Below, piece by piece: positions 8,769 through 18,000 of a stretch of 36,638 bases of DNA; the stretch's first letter is position 1; the number at the start of each line of letters is the position of its first letter. The stretch lies in assembly GCF_001468485.1 (NCBI RefSeq), contig NZ_LODI01000013.1, positions 1 through 36,638 on the forward strand. Reading direction: 5' to 3'. Both the position numbers and the translations under genes were made by a program. The notes under the pieces were generated by a model. That model was not told the origin of the DNA. It made no database searches and saw nothing but the letters and a program-made list of their open reading frames with translations. The stretch comes from Pseudoalteromonas sp. H71. Its GTDB lineage: Bacteria > Pseudomonadota > Gammaproteobacteria > Enterobacterales > Alteromonadaceae.

Positions 8769-10114
8769 CAACTCTCTAATAAAGGTAGAATTTTATTTAC
8801 TTTATCGTATGTCTCTTGGTATTCCAATTCGACTTTAGAATCAGCCACGATTCCGCCGCCTGCCCAACAGTATATATGCTGCTCATAACAAACTAAGGTA
8901 CGAATAGTAATACTGGTATCCATATTACCGCAGGCACTTAAGTAACCAATAGAGCCACAGTAAACACTGCGTTGGTGGGGTTCTAGCTCCTCTATAATTT
9001 CCATAGCGCGTATTTTGGGTGCCCCTGTAATGGATCCCCCAGGAAAAGCGGCTTCGAGTTGATCAACGGCTGTTTTATTCATATCAAGTTCGGCGGTTAC
9101 TGTACTTACTAAATGATGCACGGCCGGAAAACTTTCAATTGCAAATAAAGAAGGCACTTTTACACTGCCAGGTTTGGCAACTTTACCTAAGTCGTTACGA
9201 AGTAAATCTACAATCATCACGTTTTCTGCGCGGTCTTTGGGTGAGTTTGCAAGTTTTAACGCTTGTGCATTATCTTCGCGAGCTTCTGCTTTACGTGCAA
9301 GTGTCCCTTTTATTGGTTTAGTTTCTACAATATTGTCTTGAATTGATATAAAACGTTCAGGCGAAATAGACAAAATAGCGCCTGCAGGATGATTAATAAA
9401 GCTTGAAAAAGGCGCTTTATTAGCCTCGCGCAATTTAACATACGCTGACCAAGGGTTACCGCTATATTGGGCTTTAAAGCGCTGCGCTAAATTAATTTGA
9501 TAGCAATCACCGCTTTTTAAATAGTCTTCAATTACTGCAAACTTTTTGGCGTATTGGGCTTGGCTCATATTAGAAAGCCAATCAGACGTTAACTCAAACT
9601 TTGCATCATTAGGAGTCGATGCTAGATAGTGTTCGTAAAGCGAGAGTCTCTCAACATCAGGTTGTGAAACATAAAACCAAGTATTTTGCTGTCTATCAAA
9701 AATAAGGGCATCTAAATAAAGGCCAACAGCCATTTGCGGTAAGTTTATATCTTGCTCTGCTAAGGTTGGCATTTTTTCAATTGTACGACCCAAGTCGTAG
9801 CCAAAATAACCTAGCCAGCCGCCGTTAAACGGCAAATCAAAAGGAGCTTTTGTGGCACTCAGTGTGCGCAAATGGATATTCATTATTTCAAAGCAGGTTA
9901 GCTCACTTGGTTCACCATTGAAGAACGTTTTGTTGTCGCTCACTTCAAGCAATTGAGCAGGTTCTATAGCAATTATGTCATAGCGACTATTTACATGGTC
10001 GCTATCAGCTGAATCGAGGAGTACGGCATGAGGCAGGTGAGAAAAATGCGAAAATACATCAATACAGTTTTGTGTTATTGATAATTTTACACAATTATTT
10101 TTATTGTTTAGCAT
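8765..10114 (-). CDS. pabB: Aminodeoxychorismate synthase component I
   Basis: A 449-residue enzyme of folate synthesis that, with the PabA glutaminase, aminates chorismate to 4-amino-4-deoxychorismate. PIKGT at residues 267-271, with Lys269, marks PabB; anthranilate synthase TrpE has Ala at that place (PIAGT). Other chorismate-site motifs are present: ENVMIVDLLRNDLGKV (298-312), SFPAVHHLVSTV (328-339) and FPGGSITGAPKIRAMEII (357-374). Length matches E. coli PabB (453). A good ribosome site (AGGGG) precedes the ATG. It heads the leftward pabB-nudL-sdaA cluster and diverges from the fumarase gene across 169 bases. Confidence 0.95.
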   Translation of the reverse strand: MLNNKNNCVKLSITQNCIDVFSHFSHLPHAVLLDSADSDHVNSRYDIIAIEPAQLLEVSDNKTFFNGEPSELTCFEIMNIHLRTLSATKAPFDLPFNGGWLGYFGYDLGRTIEKMPTLAEQDINLPQMAVGLYLDALIFDRQQNTWFYVSQPDVERLSLYEHYLASTPNDAKFELTSDWLSNMSQAQYAKKFAVIEDYLKSGDCYQINLAQRFKAQYSGNPWSAYVKLREANKAPFSSFINHPAGAILSISPERFISIQDNIVETKPIKGTLARKAEAREDNAQALKLANSPKDRAENVMIVDLLRNDLGKVAKPGSVKVPSLFAIESFPAVHHLVSTVTAELDMNKTAVDQLEAAFPGGSITGAPKIRAMEIIEELEPHQRSVYCGSIGYLSACGNMDTSITIRTLVCYEQHIYCWAGGGIVADSKVELEYQETYDKVNKILPLLESW

Positions 10115-10219
10115 TTACTACCCCTATAAGAACTGGCTCCAAACGGGCTGGGAGGGTATCATAAGTCAAATTTTTTTGGCAGCGTTTAGTATAAAATCAA
10201 CGTTGTAATTAAAACAGTA

Positions 10220-10240
10220 CAAACCGCCGTCACCGGTTTG
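10220..10240 (+). promoter_or_regulatory. Short hairpin upstream of the fumarase gene
   Basis: CAAACCG and CGGTTTG form a 7-bp stem around a 7-base loop, eight bases before the 16-bp palindrome at 10248. It could be part of an operator or of the 5' leader. No T run follows, so it is not a terminator. Confidence 0.3.
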
Positions 10241-10247
10241 GTATAGA

Positions 10248-10263
10248 TTACGCTTAAGCGTAA
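10248..10263. promoter_or_regulatory. 16-bp perfect palindrome before the fumarase start
   Basis: TTACGCTTAAGCGTAA is a perfect 8+8 palindrome ending 20 bases before the fumarase ATG and just ahead of its AAGGAA ribosome site. Its position and symmetry suggest a dimeric repressor site. It fits no consensus I know for FNR, ArcA, Fur, HexR or LexA. Confidence 0.4.
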
Positions 10264-10283
10264 AGCTAACTTAAGGAACCATT

Positions 10284-11810
10284 ATGAGTACAATCCGTCA
10301 GCAAGACTTTATTGATAGCATTGAAGATGCATTGCAATATATTTCGTTCTACCACCCACTTGATTTTGTTCAAGCTTTAGAAAAAGCTTATAACAAAGAA
10401 CAAAGTAAAGCTGCTAAAGATGCCATCGCCCAAATTTTAATCAACTCGCGCATGTCGGCTGAGGGCAAGCGTCCGCTTTGTCAAGATACAGGTATTATTA
10501 CGTGTTTTGTAAAAGTGGGTATGGATGTTAAGTGGGATAATACAGACTTAACAGTTCAACAAATGGTTGATGAAGGTACTCGTCGTGCGTATTTGAATCC
10601 AGATAACCCACTTCGCGCTTCTATTGTTGCAGATCCTGCTGGTACTCGTAAAAACACAAAAGATAATACACCTTCAGTTGTTCACATCGATTTGGTTGCT
10701 GGTGGCGAAGTAGAAGTCATGGTTGCAGCAAAAGGCGGCGGCTCAGAAAACAAAAGTAAAATGGTTATGCTAAATCCATCAGACGATGTAGCCGAATGGG
10801 TTGAAAAAACATTACCTACAATGGGGGCTGGTTGGTGCCCGCCAGGCATGCTGGGTATAGGTATTGGTGGCACAGCAGAAAAAGCAGCCGTAATGGCTAA
10901 AGAGTCATTGATGGATCCTGTTGATATCCACGAGCTTATGGAGCGTGGAGCAGAAACGACAGAAGAAAAGCTGCGCCTAGAAATATTTGAACGTGCAAAT
11001 AAACTCGGTATTGGTGCACAAGGTTTAGGTGGTTTAACAACGGTTGTTGACATAAAAATTAAAACCGCACCAACGCATGCTGCATCAAAACCTGTGGTTA
11101 TGATCCCTAACTGTGCGGCAACGCGTCATGTGCACTTTACTTTAGATGGGTCGGGTCCTGCTGACTTAAAAGCGCCAAAGCTTGAAGATTGGCCTGAAGT
11201 CACGTTTGAAGTAGGCGAAGGCACACGTCGTGTTAATTTAGATACGCTGACGAAAGATGATGTTCAAGAGTGGAAAATGGGCGAAACCGTTTTGCTGTCA
11301 GGTACTATTTTAACGGGCCGAGATGCAGCACACAAACGCTTGCAAGATATGATCAATTCAGGTGAAGGTTTACCTGAAGGTGTAGATTTTGATAATAAAT
11401 TTATTTACTACGTAGGCCCAGTTGACGCTGTGGGTGACGAAGCAGTAGGCCCTGCTGGCCCAACTACAGCAACACGTATGGATAAATTTACCGATATGAT
11501 GCTAGAAAAAACCGGCATTGTTGGCATGATTGGTAAAGCTGAGCGCGGTCCTGCAACGGTTGAATCAATCAAGGAGCATAAATCAGTTTACCTTATGGCA
11601 GTAGGTGGCGCAGCGTACTTAGTTTCCAAAGCAATTAAAAAAGCGCGTGTAGTTGCGTTTGAAGATTTAGGTATGGAAGCTATTTACGAGTTTGAAGTAG
11701 AAGATATGCCTGTCACGGTTGCTGTAGATAGCGACGGTGCAAATGCGCATACGCAAGGTCCAGCAATTTGGAAAGCTAAAATTGCTGAACTGGATAGCAA
11801 GTTAAAGTAG
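10284..11810 (+). CDS. fumA: Fumarate hydratase, class I (iron-sulfur)
   Basis: A 508-residue class I fumarase, which interconverts fumarate and L-malate in the TCA cycle with a labile [4Fe-4S] cluster. The alpha part carries RPLCQDTGI (Cys66) and WCPPGMLGIGIGGTAEK (Cys185). The third cysteine is in IPNCAATRHVHF (Cys277). These three are the expected cluster ligands, leaving one iron free for substrate. The beta part has LLSGTILTGRDAAHKR and FIYYVGPVDAVGDEAVGPAGPTTATRMD. It is shorter than E. coli FumA (548), which is usual for marine relatives. A good ribosome site (AAGGAA) precedes the ATG. L-tartrate dehydratase is related, but the full fused length favours fumarase. The choice of fumA over fumB as symbol is conventional. 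Confidence 0.93.
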   Translation: MSTIRQQDFIDSIEDALQYISFYHPLDFVQALEKAYNKEQSKAAKDAIAQILINSRMSAEGKRPLCQDTGIITCFVKVGMDVKWDNTDLTVQQMVDEGTRRAYLNPDNPLRASIVADPAGTRKNTKDNTPSVVHIDLVAGGEVEVMVAAKGGGSENKSKMVMLNPSDDVAEWVEKTLPTMGAGWCPPGMLGIGIGGTAEKAAVMAKESLMDPVDIHELMERGAETTEEKLRLEIFERANKLGIGAQGLGGLTTVVDIKIKTAPTHAASKPVVMIPNCAATRHVHFTLDGSGPADLKAPKLEDWPEVTFEVGEGTRRVNLDTLTKDDVQEWKMGETVLLSGTILTGRDAAHKRLQDMINSGEGLPEGVDFDNKFIYYVGPVDAVGDEAVGPAGPTTATRMDKFTDMMLEKTGIVGMIGKAERGPATVESIKEHKSVYLMAVGGAAYLVSKAIKKARVVAFEDLGMEAIYEFEVEDMPVTVAVDSDGANAHTQGPAIWKAKIAELDSKLK

Positions 11811-11827
11811 TTGTTATCATAGATTTC

Positions 11828-11853
11828 AAAGCGAGCCATGTGCTCGCTTTTTT
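11828..11853 (+). terminator. Terminator after the fumarase gene
   Basis: The stem AAAGCGAGC/GCTCGCTTT (9 bp, 5-base loop) is followed by T residues, 17 bases after the stop codon. Confidence 0.85.
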
Positions 11854-11860
11854 ATTTTAA

Positions 11861-12234
11861 ATCAACCGGTGATGACTAAAAACAGATCTTACCAGTTGTG
11901 TGTTAACTGTTTAGCTAAATTAAAAGCAATGTATAACAATAGTTTACGTGTTAATAACGGGTGTATTAAAAACTTTACGAATAAATTCATGGTGACGCGA
12001 ACGTAAACGTAAAGGGGGAAGTGTGATGCTTTTTTAGTTTTAACATGTGGTTTTATAATTCATTTTGAATTTTTTAGTTGTTAATTTGTTATATTTTAAC
12101 TATTTAATTTAAGCACTTGGTGTTTGTTAGCTTTATCATCTTGATATGTGGCGAACACCATCTTGAAGTGATAAAGTCTCGACAATTTCCAGCGCGTACA
12201 CCCTCTCACGGGTCAATTTTTCGGAGTATTTTTA
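11861..12234 (+). promoter_or_regulatory. Long leader with interleaved inverted repeats before leucine dehydrogenase
   Basis: No gene is seen in these 370 bases. A weak promoter (TTGAAT at 12065, TATATT at 12090, spacer 19) could start a transcript. The leader then holds two inverted repeats in A-B-A'-B' order: TGGTGTT (12118-12124) with AACACCA (12154-12160), and CTTTATCA (12131-12138) with TGATAAAG (12169-12176). CACTT at 12114 can also pair with AAGTG at 12166. The stems can form only as a pseudoknot or as two alternatives. The ribosome site CGGAG lies at about 12222. Confidence 0.45.
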
Positions 12235-13275
12235 GTGGCTGTGTTTAATCAAGTTGAATTTGATAATCATGAACAAGTAGTTTTTTGTTCGGACAAAGAG
12301 TCAGGTTTAAAAGCAATTATTGCTGTGCATAGTACCAAGTTGGGTCCTGCCGTTGGTGGATGTAGAATGTGGGATTACGCTGAAGATGAAGACGCAGTTT
12401 ATGATGTTTTGCGCTTATCAAAAGGCATGACATACAAAAATGCAGTGGCGCGACTTCCTTTTGGTGGGGGCAAATCTGTAATTATTGGTAACGCCAAAGA
12501 AATTAAATCAGAACAACTTTTTCGTGCTTTTGGTCGCCAACTAGAGCGTTTAAACGGTAGTTACTACTCAGCAGAAGACGTCAATATTACGTGTGCCGAC
12601 GTTGCTTTAATGAACAAAGAAACAAATTACGTACTTGGTCTTGAAGGCAAAAGCGGAAATCCATCTCCCTTTACTGCATACGGCACTTTTTTAGGTATTA
12701 AAGCTGCGCTACAGCATCAACGCGGTCACCAAGATTTCTCGGGTATAAAAGTAGCAGTACAAGGTTTAGGGGCTGTTGCTTACGGCTTGTGTAAGCACTT
12801 AGCCAATGCAGGTGCGCAGTTGTTTGTAACCGATATAAATCAGGTTGCAATTGATCGTGTTGTTAACGATTTTGGCGCAACAGCTGTTGGTATTGATGAC
12901 ATTTATGACTTAGACGTAGACGTTTATGCGCCCTGTGCATTAGGCGCAACCATAAACGATGACACTATACCGCGTATTAAAGCAACCATTATTGCTGGTT
13001 GTGCTAATAATCAGTTAGCCCAATCTCGTCATGGTGAAATTATACGTGAAAAAGGCATTTTGTATGCGCCAGATTACGTTATAAACGCAGGTGGTATTAT
13101 TAATGTTTATTACGAAACTGCGCCAGAAGGTTATACTGTTGAGGCTTCTAATAAACACGTTGAGGGTATTTTTAATACACTAACAGAAATTTTTGCACGC
13201 AGCGAAAAAGAGCAAAAGTCGACGCATTTAATAGCAGATGAACTCGCTCAAGAAATTATAGAAAAAGGACTTTAA
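12235..13275 (+). CDS. Leucine dehydrogenase (branched-chain amino acid dehydrogenase)
   Basis: A 346-residue member of the Glu/Leu/Phe/Val dehydrogenase family, which reversibly deaminates leucine and other branched-chain amino acids to 2-oxo acids with NAD+. GPAVGGCRM (37-45) begins the substrate pocket. Lys68 (GMTYKNA) and Lys80 (PFGGGKSV) sit at the positions of the substrate-binding and catalytic lysines of leucine dehydrogenase. The Rossmann motif is VQGLGAVAYGL (175-185), with Asp200 (VTDIN) ending the second strand as in NAD-specific enzymes. PCALGATIND and APDYVINAGGIINV are family motifs. The start is GTG with a CGGAG ribosome site. Valine or phenylalanine dehydrogenase is possible, but leucine is the best fit. 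It is a single-gene unit with its own terminator. Confidence 0.92.
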   Translation: MAVFNQVEFDNHEQVVFCSDKESGLKAIIAVHSTKLGPAVGGCRMWDYAEDEDAVYDVLRLSKGMTYKNAVARLPFGGGKSVIIGNAKEIKSEQLFRAFGRQLERLNGSYYSAEDVNITCADVALMNKETNYVLGLEGKSGNPSPFTAYGTFLGIKAALQHQRGHQDFSGIKVAVQGLGAVAYGLCKHLANAGAQLFVTDINQVAIDRVVNDFGATAVGIDDIYDLDVDVYAPCALGATINDDTIPRIKATIIAGCANNQLAQSRHGEIIREKGILYAPDYVINAGGIINVYYETAPEGYTVEASNKHVEGIFNTLTEIFARSEKEQKSTHLIADELAQEIIEKGL

Positions 13276-13289
13276 ATTTAATTCAGCAA

Positions 13290-13322
13290 AAAAAGAGGGA
13301 CGCAACTGCGTCCTTCTTTTTG
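13290..13322 (+). terminator. Terminator after leucine dehydrogenase
   Basis: GGACGCA/TGCGTCC with a 2-base loop is extended by AAAAAGAG pairing with TTCTTTTT, and ends in a T-rich tail. Confidence 0.85.
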
Positions 13323-13385
13323 TTATTAATGCTATTTTTATGAAACAACGGTACACTTTATCTTTAATTAAGTGTGGTACGTATA

Positions 13386-14042
13386 ATGACGTTAACTTCG
13401 AATATGCAGCCTATAGACCTTGATAGCTGGCCTCGTAAACAACACTTTGAGTTATTTAAAAACTTCACTCAGCCTTACTTTAATGTGTGTGTTCAACTAG
13501 ATGCAAAAACACTCTTTAGCTATTGTAAAGCGCAGCGCATTTCATTTTTTCAGGCTTATGTTTATTGCACATTAAAAGCATGCCATGCGTACGAACCGAT
13601 AATGTTGCGCATCATTAAACAAACACCTTGGTTACTTACAAGCACTCGCGCAAGTGTTGTAGAGCTTGATGAGGAAGAGTGTTTTATATTTAGTTACTTT
13701 GACTATATGGGCTCTTTTAAAGAGTTTTCAGCCCATAGCGAAAAAGTAAGCAAACAAGCTAAGTCAAACCCGCTATTTAGCGACGCATTTGCAAACACAG
13801 AGGGGCAGGCTGACTTAATTCATATATCTGTTTTACCTTGGCTAAATTTTAGCGCTTTTTCACATGCATTTAGCGAAGGGCAAAGTTTAGGGATCCCTAA
13901 GTTTGTATTTGGCCAGTACAATAAACACAGTGGCGCGATGCCACTTGCTATTGATGTGCATCATTCTCTAATGGACGGCCTGCACGTCGCTCGCTTTATT
14001 AAAATATTACAAACTGAAATTGATAGTTTTAAGTGTCTTTAG
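13386..14042 (+). CDS. Chloramphenicol acetyltransferase-like (CatA-type) protein
   Basis: A CatA-type acyltransferase homologue of about 218 residues, close to the usual length (213-220). The start IDLDSWPRKQHFELFKNF parallels DISQWHRKEHFEAFQ of type I CAT. VHHSLMDGLHVARF near the C-terminus is the catalytic motif HHxxxDGxH, with His and Asp retained. LPWLNFSAF and PLAIDVHH are also typical. True CATs move acetyl from acetyl-CoA to chloramphenicol. This one sits among housekeeping genes with no sign of an integron or transposon, so its natural substrate is open. Start choice: a GTG at 13374, ATG 13386 and ATG 13404 are all possible and none has a strong ribosome site. Confidence 0.85.
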   Translation: MTLTSNMQPIDLDSWPRKQHFELFKNFTQPYFNVCVQLDAKTLFSYCKAQRISFFQAYVYCTLKACHAYEPIMLRIIKQTPWLLTSTRASVVELDEEECFIFSYFDYMGSFKEFSAHSEKVSKQAKSNPLFSDAFANTEGQADLIHISVLPWLNFSAFSHAFSEGQSLGIPKFVFGQYNKHSGAMPLAIDVHHSLMDGLHVARFIKILQTEIDSFKCL

Positions 14043-14146
14043 GGTTGGTAATATAAGCGCTAAAAATCGTTAAATTTATTATGCCTGTTGAAAACCCATA
14101 GCATTGGACCTATTTATAGAAACATAAGCAGGATTAAGGTGTTGCC

Positions 14147-14971
14147 ATGATAAATGGATTGTTAATTAGCGTTTTGGTGTTGTTTGTAGTGATATTTTGG
14201 CAATGGCCTTCTATTCAAGCCTACCTTTGGCGCAATAAGTATCAACCTATGGGTTTAAGCTCTCAGCAAAAAGATATTTTACTGCGCTGTATGCCTATCT
14301 ACCGAAAAATGACAGATGCTGACAGAGCCAAACTTGAGAGACATATTGTTTGGTTTTTAAATGAAAAACGCTTTGTTGGCTGCGATGGATTAAAACTCAC
14401 ACCTGCGATGAAACTTATCGTAGCTGCTGATGCCTGTGTGCTCGTGCTCAATAAGCCGTGGCCACTTTATACCAATGTAAAAGAAATATTATTGTACCCA
14501 AGTGCTTACTACGCACCACAAACCACGCGTGATAGTGCCGGTTTAGTAAGCTATCATAATACGGTGAGGCAAGGTGAATCTTGGCCAGGAGGTACGCTAG
14601 TATTAAGCTGGCATGATGTACTTGAAGGAAGCCGTTTACCCAGTGATGGGCACAACTTAGTGTTTCATGAATTCGCTCATCAGTTAGATCAGGAAACAGG
14701 TAAAACAACCGGTACGCCACTTTTAAAAAGCTCGGCTGATTATAAAGAGTGGGGCAGAGTATTTAGTCGTGCCTTTACGCAGTTAAAAAGTCATGTAGCG
14801 TATAGCATGCCTCATGTTATTCATAGCTATGGCGCCACAAACGAGGCCGAATTTTTTGCGGTGATCACCGAAACCTTTATCGAAAAACCTACAGAGCTGC
14901 GACGCTACGATCCAGAAATTTATAGACTGCTGGTTAACTACTACCAATTTGACCCTATTTCTTGGCATTAA
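14147..14971 (+). CDS. mtfA: Zinc peptidase of the MtfA family (M90)
   Basis: A 274-residue metallopeptidase related to MtfA, which in E. coli binds the Mlc repressor and so affects the glucose phosphotransferase system. HEFAH (174-178, within FHEFAHQLDQETG) is the zinc motif HExxH. NEAEFFAVITETFIEKP (about 226-242) holds the downstream glutamate ligand, as in gluzincins. Unlike cytosolic MtfA, the first 20 residues are a strong hydrophobic segment (GLLISVLVLFVVIFWQW), which suggests a membrane anchor. The length is close to the E. coli protein (265). Function by family is likely; a link to Mlc is inference, as no mlc is in the window. Confidence 0.85.
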   Translation: MINGLLISVLVLFVVIFWQWPSIQAYLWRNKYQPMGLSSQQKDILLRCMPIYRKMTDADRAKLERHIVWFLNEKRFVGCDGLKLTPAMKLIVAADACVLVLNKPWPLYTNVKEILLYPSAYYAPQTTRDSAGLVSYHNTVRQGESWPGGTLVLSWHDVLEGSRLPSDGHNLVFHEFAHQLDQETGKTTGTPLLKSSADYKEWGRVFSRAFTQLKSHVAYSMPHVIHSYGATNEAEFFAVITETFIEKPTELRRYDPEIYRLLVNYYQFDPISWH

Positions 14972-15070
14972 ACGTAATAAACTGCGCTTTATCAAATAAC
15001 GCTGGTAACTTTTGGTTGTTTTTGTTGCAGGCGGTTAAAACACACAGCAACAATAATAAGTGAGAAAGTT

Positions 15071-18000
15071 ATGAAGAAATTGCTGCATACGGCGTTGGCT
15101 TTGTCAGTGTCATTAGCCCTTGGGCAAGCATATGCTGAATCGACCGATAAAAAAGATGAAAAAAAATGGCAAGTAGATTCTCCTAAAGGGCAATTTGTTG
15201 ACGCTAAAATTAGCGTAGAGCAAGGCACATGGATGAATATTGATATCAGCCCAGATGGAAAAACCATTGTGTTTGATTTACTTGGTGATATATACACAAT
15301 GCCAATGAGTGGCGGTACTGCTAAACAATTAACTTCAGATATAGCATGGCAAATGCAGCCTCGCTTTAGTCCCGACGGTAAACACATTGCGTTTACTTCA
15401 GATCAAGGTGGCGGCGACAATATTTGGGTTATGGATTTAAACGGTGAAAACCAAAGTGCAGTAACTAACGAAACGTTTAGACTATTAAACAGCCCAGCAT
15501 GGAGCCCCGATGGTGATTTTTTAGTTGCCCGTAAACACTTTACGGCAAGTCGTTCTCTCGGTGCTGGTGAAGTATGGCTATACCATAAAGCGGGTGGTAA
15601 AGGCATTCAACTCACTAAGCGCGAGAACGATCAAAAAGACTTAGGTGAGCCAATGTTTTCACCTGATGGGCGTTATGTGTATTTTTCTCATGATGCTACA
15701 CCGGGTAAAACATTTCACTATTCAAAAGATTCTGTAGCGGGTATTTATAAAATTAAACGCTATGACCGAGAAGCAGGTGAAATAGAAACAATTATTGACG
15801 GTATGGGCGGCGCAATTAGACCAACCCCGTCACCTGACGGAAAAACGCTTGCTTATATTAAGCGGGACGACTTTCAAACTAGTTTGTATCTTTATGATTT
15901 AACGACAGGTGAGCACACTCAGCTTTACAATAAGCTCGAGCGCGATATGCAAGAAACATGGGCAATTCACGGTGTTTATCCAACCATTGCCTGGACACCC
16001 GATAATAAAGAATTGGTATTTTGGGCAGGCGGTAAAATTCAATCCGTTGACGTGACAAACAAATCAGTCAGCCCAATTGCATTTAAAGTAGAAACCACTA
16101 AAAAAATTCAACCAGCACTTCGTTTTACTCAAAATTTAGACACTGATGAATTTGACGTAAAAATGCTGCGTAATGTACAAGTAAGCCCCGACGGTGAGAC
16201 CGCTATTTTCGAAGCGTTAGGTTATATTTATAAACGCGATTTAGAATCTGGAAAAATTAAGCGCTTAACAAAACAAACGGATCATTTCGAATTATTTCCG
16301 CAGTATTCTCGCGATGGTAAAAAAATAGTTTACACCACGTGGAACGATGAAAAGCAAGGCCAAGTTCGTGTTGTATCTTCTCGTAGTGGTCGAGGCGACA
16401 CGATTACACAAGAGCCTGGCAAGTATGTAGAGCCAACGTTTAGCCCTAATGGTAAAACGGTTGTTTATCGCAAAGCCAGCGGTGGCAGTATTTTAAATCC
16501 TAAATGGTCATTAAACCCGGGTGTTTACAGCGTTAGCGCAAAAGGCGGCAAAAGTGAATTAATTTCAAAAAGTGGATACCAACCACAATTTGGAGCTAAT
16601 AACGAGCATGTTTATTTAATGAGCCCATGGCCAAAACCTTCGCTAAGTGTTGTTGAATTAGAAAGTAAAAAAGTATCAAAACTTTATGAATCTGAGCATG
16701 CCACTGAATTTAGAGTGTCTCCAGATGGGCAATATATCGCTTTTGCTGAGCGATTTAAAGTGTATGTAACCCCATTAGTTGAAAGCGGAAAAGCTATAAA
16801 TATTGGGCCTAAAGACAGTAAATTCCCGATAGAGCAGTTATCTGTTCGTGCTGGTGAAAGTATTAGCTGGAGTACCGATAGCAGCAAACTTTATTGGTCA
16901 TTAGGCCCTGAGCTTTATCATGCAAGTTTAAACGGTGTGTTTGCGATTAACAGTAAAAGCGAGGCTGATTTTAAAGTAAAAAGTGGCGAAAACATCGGTT
17001 TTAGTAAAAAAATGAATGAGCCAAAAGGCATGTTCGCTTTAACTGGCGGTAAAATTATTACTATGGATGGTGACAAAGTCATTGAAAATGGTGTAATAAT
17101 TACTGATGGCAAGCATATAAAAGCCGTAGGCTCAGCCTCTGAGATAAACATACCTAAAGATGCTGAAGTAGTTGATGTTACTGGCAAAACTATTATGCCG
17201 GGTATTGTTGATGCCCATGCTCATGGTTCTCAAGGTAGCAGTGAGATAATTCCTCAGCAAAACTGGAAGAACTTTGCAGGTTTAGCCTTAGGTGTTACCA
17301 CTATTCACGACCCTTCAAACGACACCACTGAAATATTTACTGCCAGTGAAATGCAAAAAGCAGGGATGATTGTTGGTCCGCGTATTTTTTCTACTGGTAC
17401 TATTTTGTATGGGGCGAATATGCCGGGTTATACCTCGCATATTGATTCTTTAGAAGATGCTAAATTTCACTTAGAGCGTTTAAAGAAAGTAGGTGCGTTT
17501 AGTGTTAAATCATACAATCAACCCCGTCGTGAGCAGCGACAACAAGTAGTTGAAGCAGGCCGTGAACTTGAAATGATGGTCGTGCCAGAAGGCGGCTCGT
17601 TATTACAGCACAATTTGAGTATGGTTGTTGATGGACACACAGGTATTGAACATTCAATTCCTGTAGAAAACATATACGATGATATTAAACAACTATGGTC
17701 GCAAAGTGATGTGGGATATACACCAACGCTTGTTGTTGCCTATGGTGGCATATGGGGTGAAAACTATTGGTATGATAAAACTGACGTGTGGAACCATCCA
17801 CGTTTAAGTAAATTTGTACCTAAAAATCAGCTGTTACCGCGTTCTATGCGTCGTGTTAAAGCACCCGATCACCACTACAATCATTTTAACAACGCACGTG
17901 TGTCGGCTGAGCTACAAGACTTAGGTGTATTAGTTAACTTGGGTGCTCACGGCCAACGTGAAGGGTTAGGTGCACACTGGGAGATGTGGATGTTTGCCCA

